Of a stretch of DNA of 64,000 nucleotides, positions 58,557 through 64,000 are shown piece by piece (the stretch's first letter is position 1; every line of letters starts with the position of its first letter). Under the pieces are notes generated by a model. It was not told the origin of the DNA and ran no database searches. It saw only the letters and a program-made list of their open reading frames with translations. The DNA is from Lotus japonicus (lineage: Eukaryota; Streptophyta; Magnoliopsida; Fabales; Fabaceae): NCBI RefSeq assembly GCF_012489685.1, contig NC_080043.1:51358289-51422288 (forward strand), given 5' to 3'. A program made the position numbers and the translations under genes.

Positions 58557-60717
58557 TTAATTATTCTTTGCTTGCTTGTCTGCATTGGCGTTGGAGGCAG
58601 CTTTCTCCACGCCCTCACCTTCAGTCTCTTCATTGGTGTTGGTGGCAGCTTTCTTCACGCCCTTGCCTTCAGTCTCTTCACCTTCCTCATCATCTGATTC
58701 TTGCATGAAAGGGAGGTCAGTGACCACAGGATCGGCGGGGCCGACAACCTCACCATTCACGATCTTCTTCATGAAACCAAATGAAGAGAAGTCAAGCTTA
58801 GGATAGAGATCTCGAAGTTGGTCCTTGGCACCCAGATGTCCAAGGATATTACTGGCGAGAGATCTTTTCCAAAAGGGTCTCGGCAACTTTCTTTAAACTG
58901 GCTTCAAGCCCTTGGATCCTCTTCTCTGCAGCCTCAAGCTTAACTTCAGCATTGGTTTTGGCAGCTTTTTCCTTAGTGAGCTCCTCTTGAGCCTCTTGCA
59001 GCTGTCGGTGGACGCTCGCTAAAGTATCCCCAGCCTGCTTCTTAGCAATATCAGCACGCTTGGCGGCGGTCTCGGCGTCGGCTTTCAGGCGAGTGTAAGC
59101 CGACCTTGCCTCCTCAAATTTCAGCTGGGCACGAGCTTTCTCAGTCTCAATGCCCTTCAGGTGGGGCAGGAGACCGGCAGCATAGCTGGCAGCAGCGAGA
59201 GCTTGATTGACAGCAAGAGTCACCGCCCACTGAACCCCCTGATGGGCGACATCATGAGGAATTTGGATGTTGAAATTCCTCTCCATGAAGTGAAGACCGT
59301 TGAACTTAGCGTCAAAGATGCTATGAAGGGCGCCGGTCTCACTGTTGGGAACTGTTGTTGGGAACTGTATCCCTGGATGACTGAGGCGTGGGACTGGCCG
59401 CAGCGACCAAATTGGCAAAAGCTCTAGGAGTTTGATGCTTGGGCGGGAGATTGCTGTTTCCTGGTTTGCCCTCTTTGTGGACCTTAGGCAGAGATCCATC
59501 TAGGGTCTTTTGCTTGGGGTCACTTTTAGAAGTACTGGACTTCTGCCGCTTTGGATCACGGTCGTCAACTAAGGGCGATTTCTTCCTGTCGCCCTTGGTT
59601 TCCTTCTTTTCACTCTTTCTCTGCCCTTTGGCCGTCTCAACCTGGCTGGAGATGAAGGCTGACATGCTATCAGGGTTAACACCGCCTTTATTCTTGCCCA
59701 TCTCAGTTGCACATAACATAAAGAAAATGCAAGTCAATAACAGGCGATTCAAGAAGACAATACTTTAAGATGTGCATTTGATAAATCTAAACTTACTAAA
59801 AAATTCTTGAAGTTTTCCATCTTTGGCGGCTTGGAGAAGGTCACAACAGGAAATTTGAGGAAGAGTAAGGATGTATAAGGCGACCTGTTGCTCTTCTTCG
59901 GTCAAGGCCTCAAGCACAACAGTAATATCACGGCGGGGATTGACAGTCCAGTGTAAAGGGAACAAAGGGCGATTTTTCGAGTCAAGGATAAGGTTGGGAA
60001 TTTCACGAGAATGGACAATCTTAAAAAACTTATTTTGCCAATGTTTGAAGTTACTCTTCAAAGGCTTAAAGACGACCATGTTGGGGCGGGCCGATAAGGG
60101 GACAAAGGACACACAGGAGGGTTTGGCGATACATGTTTGGTAGAAAAAGAAAAACAAAGGATAAGTAGGGGCGACGTTTAGTTGATCACATAACAACTCA
60201 AAGCATCGAATGAAGCCCCAGGCGTTTGGTAAGAGTTGGCAAGGGGTGACGTTCAAAAAAGTAAGGATGTCACAAACGAATGAAGAAAAGGGGAGCTTCA
60301 TGAAGAGATCGGTAAAAATATAGCCATGGAGATAAAACCAAGCGGGCGCCCCATCAGCTCCTGAGGGTTTGAGTGTAATGACATTGTTATCATCACAGGG
60401 GGAGACATTTAAAGACAAATCGTCGTTATGGCCGGTTTTAGGGTCACTTTGGTGAAACCCTGGGCGGTGAGGCGGTTATTATTCAGAGACTGGACGCTAT
60501 TCCAAATGGAATAGAAAAGGCATTTATCATCCATACACTTTTCACTAGTGTGCCAATCGGCCGAGGTGGATGGATTATCAGAAGAAAGGTGAGAGGTTAT
60601 GGAACAGGTTCTTTTGTTGCCAAGGTCAGAAGTGGAGGGCGAGTTCTTAGACTCAGAATCATAGTCAACTACGATGACGTTTTCTTGGCTAATGGTAGTT
60701 CTCTCGTCGTCGGACAT
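58557..60717 (-). pseudogene. Antisense gene of element E, gypsy-type transposon-domain family
   Basis: The ATG at 60717 starts a gene on the strand opposite to E. The N part is Ser/Asp-rich (MSDDERTTISQENVIVVDYD). After a frame change near 60430 comes a domain of about 200 residues (FYLHGYIFTDLFMKLPFSSF, LPNAWGFIRCFELLCDQL, then a basic segment near FKHWQNKFFK). This is like the putative gypsy-type transposon domain (Transposase_28 type). At 59770-59795 GTAAGT on the minus strand suggests an intron. Downstream are a Lys/Ser-rich segment, a long Ala/Glu/Lys coiled coil (58860-59160) and an acidic tail with a duplicated EETEG-GV-KAA unit (58581-58680). Frame changes near 59340 and 58870 show decay. 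Function is unknown. Confidence 0.7.
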
Positions 60718-61005
60718 GGAATCAAGAGAGAGGGAGGAATAGGTTTAACTTTGTGAAGACATTTTAGGAAGTCTCATGGGAAGAAGATGAATAGAAAGGT
60801 AAAAAAGTAAAGAGAAGAAAAAGAAAAGAGAGAACTGACCGAAAGCAAGAGAGGTAACGGGAAAGCAACGAGCTATGGTGGTCGGAACAACGAAGGGTCA
60901 TCGGAGTAGCAAGGGTTGCCGGGAACGGAAAGCTTCAGATACTCAGAGGAAAACAAAGGTTTGAAGTGAGTTGAAGTAAAAGAAAATAAAATGTGTGACT
61001 TTGGG

Positions 61006-61014
61006 GTTTTATAG
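61006..61014 (-). promoter_or_regulatory. TATA box upstream of antisense gene of E
   Basis: The minus strand reads CTATAAAAC, about 290 bp upstream of the antisense ATG at 60717. A pyrimidine-rich leader follows on that strand. It is a candidate promoter by sequence and position only. Confidence 0.5.
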
Positions 61015-61191
61015 TAAAACTGAATGAAGAAAGAGAAAGCAAGGGGAAGCGACACGATCGTTTTTGAATGCTTTCACGAAACGAGGCAATCCCTCGAATC
61101 CCGCGTGAAAAGACAGTGGCAGTTGAATGCTAATGATGGCAATTTCTTGGTAACGGTGCAACATGTGTCATACGAAACGGTGTAAGTTATG

Positions 61192-61205
61192 TAATTGGGG
61201 GAGGC
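61192..61205 (+). promoter_or_regulatory. Polypurine tract of element E
   Basis: AATTGGGGGAGGC directly precedes TGAAGATGAAG, taken as the LTR start. Confidence 0.6.
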
Positions 61206-61762
61206 TGAAGATGAAGGGCGGTTGCACGTTTAAGTTTTGTAAGACATTTCAGCCCCTACGGAAGTAAAGCTTCATGTCTTGTGGGCTTGTGGGCTAGGTT
61301 AGGCGAGGCGAGTTGTTCGTGTGGAGGCAGTGTGGTTTCTTTCCTCCGATCATAAGACATTTCAGCTCCTAAAGAAGTGAAGCTTCATGTCTTGTGGGCT
61401 TGTGGACTGGGCCGGTTAGTACAAGCCCATGAACCCGCCCACTAAGACTGACACCCTCTAGATAAGGACATGGGTCCCAGCGCAAAGAAATGGACCCGAG
61501 TTGCTTTGTATTAATCATATTGATGATGTATGTATTTGTCTTGTTCCACATTGGGATTTGGGCCTTGCATGTAAGGCCCAAATTCATGAATATTCTAGAT
61601 AAGGACCACTCCCACTATAAAAAGGGGTGTCCTCACCTTGTACTAGGTACCTTTTTAATCATTAATGAGATAACCTTATTCTTACATCACTTATATTCTT
61701 TCAGCTCTACTAGGGTTTATCAAGGGTACTTCATATCCATTGTTAGACCTTAGACCAGAACA
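61206..61762 (+). mobile_element. Element E: 3' LTR
   Basis: About 557 bp with TG...CA ends. It contains two copies of an approximately 60-bp block (AAGACATTTCAGC-CCTA...CTTCATGTCTTGTGGGCTTG at about 61241 and 61347) and a TATA box (TATAAAAAG, 61616-61624). The right end is inferred from the CA next to copia coding sequence. No second LTR is available to confirm it. Confidence 0.6.
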
Positions 61763-63416
61763 CTAGGATACTCTAAATGTTCTAAAGGTTTTAGAGTTTA
61801 CAATATTGAATCTAGAACTGTTGAAGAATCTATACATGTTAGATTTGATGATAAGCTTGACTCTGACAAGTCAAAGCTAGCTGAAAAGTTTGCAAATATG
61901 AGCATAACCATTTCAGAGGAAGACAAAGATTCAGAGGATGCTAATCCAGAGGCAAATGTATCAGAAGAAGCTGCCACAACTTCTGAACCTTCACGTCAGA
62001 AGAAGAGCAGAGTAATAGCCTCTCATCCTGAAGAATAGATTCAAAGAGACAAAGATGAACCAGTCAGAACCAGAACCAGATCAGCCTTCAAGCCTTCTGA
62101 AGAGACTCTTCTAAGTTTAAAGGTCTTAGTCTCTCTGATTGAGCCAACCTCAATTGATCAAGCTCTTCAAGACAAAGATTGGGTTCTGGCTATGGAAGAA
62201 AAGCTGAATCAATTCACCAAGAAGTGTACGTTCATCAACCCCCTGGGTTTGAAGATGCTCAACATCCCGATCATGTCTTCAAGCTGAAGAAATCTCTCTA
62301 CGGTCTAAAGTAAGCTCCAAGAGCATGGTATGAGAAACTTAGTACCTTCCTTCTGGAAAATGGGTTCGTAAGGGGTAAAGTGGATACAACTCTCTTTTGC
62401 AAAACTTATAAAAATGATATTCTTATAGTTCAAATTTATGTTGATGATATCATATTTGGCTCTGCTAATCCTTCTCTGTGCAAGGAATTTTCTAAGCTAA
62501 TGCAGGCTGAATTTGAAATGAGTATGATGGGAGAACTCAAGTACTTTCTGGGGATTCAAGTAGATCAACAACCAGAAGCAACGTACATTCACCAAAGGAA
62601 ATATACCAAAGAACTTCTGAAGAAGTTCAATATGTCAGAATGTACTCCAGCTAAAACTCCAATGCATTCTGGAAGTAGAAGACACAAGCTCAAAGGTTTG
62701 TCAGAAGCTCTATCGTGGTATGATAGGCTCTCTTCTTTATCTGACTGCATCTAGGCCAGATATTCTTTTCAGTGTTCATTTATGTGCTCGATTCTAATCA
62801 GATCCTAGACAAACTCCCTTAACTGTTGTTAAGAGAATTCTCAAATATTTGAAACGCTCTACTAACCTAGGCTTGATGTATAAAAAGACATTAGAGTATA
62901 AGCTTTCAGGTTACTGTGATGCTGATTACGCTGGAGACAGAACTGAAAGGAAAAGCACTTCTGGAAATTGTCGATTTCTAGGAAGCAACTTAGTCTCAAG
63001 GGCAAGCAAGAGGCAATCTACAATTGCCCTATCTACTACAGAGGCGGAATATATATCAGCTGCTATCTGTAGCACTCAGATGCTCTGGATGAAACATCAG
63101 CTAGAATATTATCAGATCTTTGAGAGCAATATCCCAATTTATTGTGACAACACTGCCGCTATCTCTCTAAGTAACAATCCTATCTTACACTCAAGGGCCA
63201 AGCACATTGAGGTAAAGTATCACTTTATTAGAGATTATGTTTAGAAGGGCGTACTTCTTCTGAAGTTTGTGGATATTGACCATCAATGGGCAGATATCTT
63301 CACAAAGCCCTTAGCAGAGGATAGATTTAAATTTATTATGAAAAATCTGAATATGAACTTTTGTCCTATATGAGTATGGATCAGAACCTCTGACTATGAT
63401 GCTTCTTTATCAGAAG
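61763..63416 (+). pseudogene. Element F: SIRE-type copia pol fragment
   Basis: Plus strand, same family as B. It starts in the integrase C terminus (GYSKCSKGFRVYNIESRTVE), continues through the acidic linker (TAG at about 62037) to the RT start (QALQDKDWVLAMEE), then jumps at about 62222 to VHQPPGFEDAQHPDHVFKLK. The roughly 110 residues present in B between these points are deleted. RT then keeps YVDDIIFG at 62437-62448. After a frame break near 62750, RNase H follows (GYCDADYAGD, STTEAEYISA) with a TAG at 63242, ending FCPI near 63372. Homology to B continues to about 63416. Confidence 0.9.
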
Positions 63417-63650
63417 TCGTCACACAGTAACCATTCACGTGTATTTTCACAAAGAATTTTCGTCGACCAATTAATCAATCTTTAATTACTGATAAAGGTT
63501 CATTAACTTTAAACTCTCGAAACTTACGAACAAATTTGCGGAATAACTGAACAAGCATTTCCTGAATAAAAATAACGTTTAATTAAAACAAGGGAAAATA
63601 ATCTCAAAACATAATTCCAAATCCGAGGGCTAAGCCCTATACCAAATGCA
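63417..63650. other. Unassigned A/T-rich sequence
   Basis: Begins abruptly after the copia fragment at GTCGTCACACAGTAACC. No coding frame or terminal repeat is recognised. It is probably the 3' part of the transcription unit to the right or another element end. Confidence 0.3.
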
Positions 63651-64000
63651 TCAGTGCTCAAAACGGAAATAAATAAGGTTCCAATAATAGAGAAAAATAA
63701 AAGTAAAATCTGATGTAGCTCTCATAGGACACTCCCACATGGGAAAATCTCGACAATACTCCTCATCATCGCTAGAAATGTAGATGACCTCCGAAGTCTC
63801 GGTAACTCGACCCTTCCATGGATAAGCTGGTTCCTCCTCAGATCCTGAGAGCCATCCACACTTCCACTTCTTAGGCGGACGTTCTTCACTCACATCTGGA
63901 ACAGGCTCCAATGCGGGCATATCTCCATAGTCATCAACTGGGCTAGCTTCCTTTGGCTCCGGTGGTGAAGACTCCACTGTATTCTTCTCCTCTATCAACG
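63651..64000 (-). CDS. Partial ORF, acidic Pro/Glu-rich, unknown
   Basis: A minus-strand frame open to the window edge, so its start is not seen. It encodes about 115 residues: a Glu/Pro-rich part (ESSPPEPKEASPVDD), a basic-aromatic segment (PPKKWKCGWLSG), then VIYISSDDEEYCRD and a hydrophobic end near the stop. I do not recognise the family. The acidic tail and repeat-rich surroundings suggest a retrotransposon gag-region or accessory ORF rather than a host gene. Confidence 0.35.
   Translation of the reverse strand, partial: LIEEKNTVESSPPEPKEASPVDDYGDMPALEPVPDVSEERPPKKWKCGWLSGSEEEPAYPWKGRVTETSEVIYISSDDEEYCRDFPMWECPMRATSDFTFIFLYYWNLIYFRFEH

Larger units (their letters stand above)
52640..61762 (+). 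mobile_element. Element E: Tat-clade Ty3-gypsy element without 5' LTR
   Basis: Plus strand, in order: gag, protease, RT, RNase H, a second RNase H of the archaeal type, integrase, a 0.5-kb spacer, an antisense gene, a polypurine tract and a 3' LTR. The second RNase H and the antisense gene are hallmarks of the Tat clade (Retand/Ogre group). The 5' LTR and primer site are missing, lost at the junction with D near 52640. The right end is placed at CA (61762), immediately before copia fragment F. Confidence 0.85.

Noticed and set aside
18279..64000. tRNA, rRNA or host protein-coding genes
   Set aside because: No cloverleaf-like or rRNA-like sequence and no frame without transposon homology was found, apart from the two unknown ORFs listed.

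Overview
The window is repetitive plant heterochromatin with no recognisable host gene. TTTAGGG heptads (the Arabidopsis-type plant telomere motif), Ty1-copia elements of the SIRE/Maximus type with an extra ORF downstream of pol, chromodomain (Tekay/Del-like) Ty3-gypsy elements and Tat-clade Ty3-gypsy elements with a second RNase H all point to a flowering plant. The style of the SIRE-like LTRs suggests a papilionoid legume, but that is inference and the species cannot be read from the sequence.

Layout. (1) 1-18178: an unbroken satellite array, about 55 dimers of 326-333 bp. Each dimer holds one to four telomere heptads, and the array shows larger duplicated blocks. (2) 18179-18278: 100 Ns, so the satellite and everything to its right are joined only by scaffolding. 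(3) 18279-18871: fragment H, part of a SIRE-type extra ORF. (4) 18872-24941 and 46099-46999: element A, a minus-strand chromodomain gypsy element (3' LTR, pol, then protease and gag), split by element B. (5) 24942-46093: element B, a minus-strand SIRE-type copia element with 5-bp target-site duplication AGGCT. Inside B lie element G (27420-37921, plus strand, duplication CATAA), a gypsy element with gag but almost no pol, and a solo gypsy LTR (41057-41841, duplication AACGG). (6) 47000-48718: element C, an internal pol fragment of the A family fused directly to A's gag. (7) 48719 to about 52635: element D, a deleted minus-strand Tat element. (8) About 52640-61762: element E, a plus-strand Tat element with gag, protease, RT, two RNases H, integrase, an antisense gene and a 3' LTR. 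(9) 61763-63416: element F, a SIRE pol fragment. (10) 63417-64000: unassigned sequence with an open frame running off the edge.

The window works as a layered record of insertions. G's LTRs differ at roughly 0.4 percent of sites and B's at roughly 3 percent, so G is younger than the element it sits in. Nearly every pol is dead, with lost catalytic residues in B's RT, E's integrase and A's protease. G keeps an open gag between near-identical LTRs. The most unusual content is a set of accessory genes that run antisense to their host elements. D and E each carry a copy of a protein resembling the putative gypsy-type transposon domain family. B carries an unrelated small coiled-coil ORF. In B and E a TATA box sits upstream of the antisense start codon.
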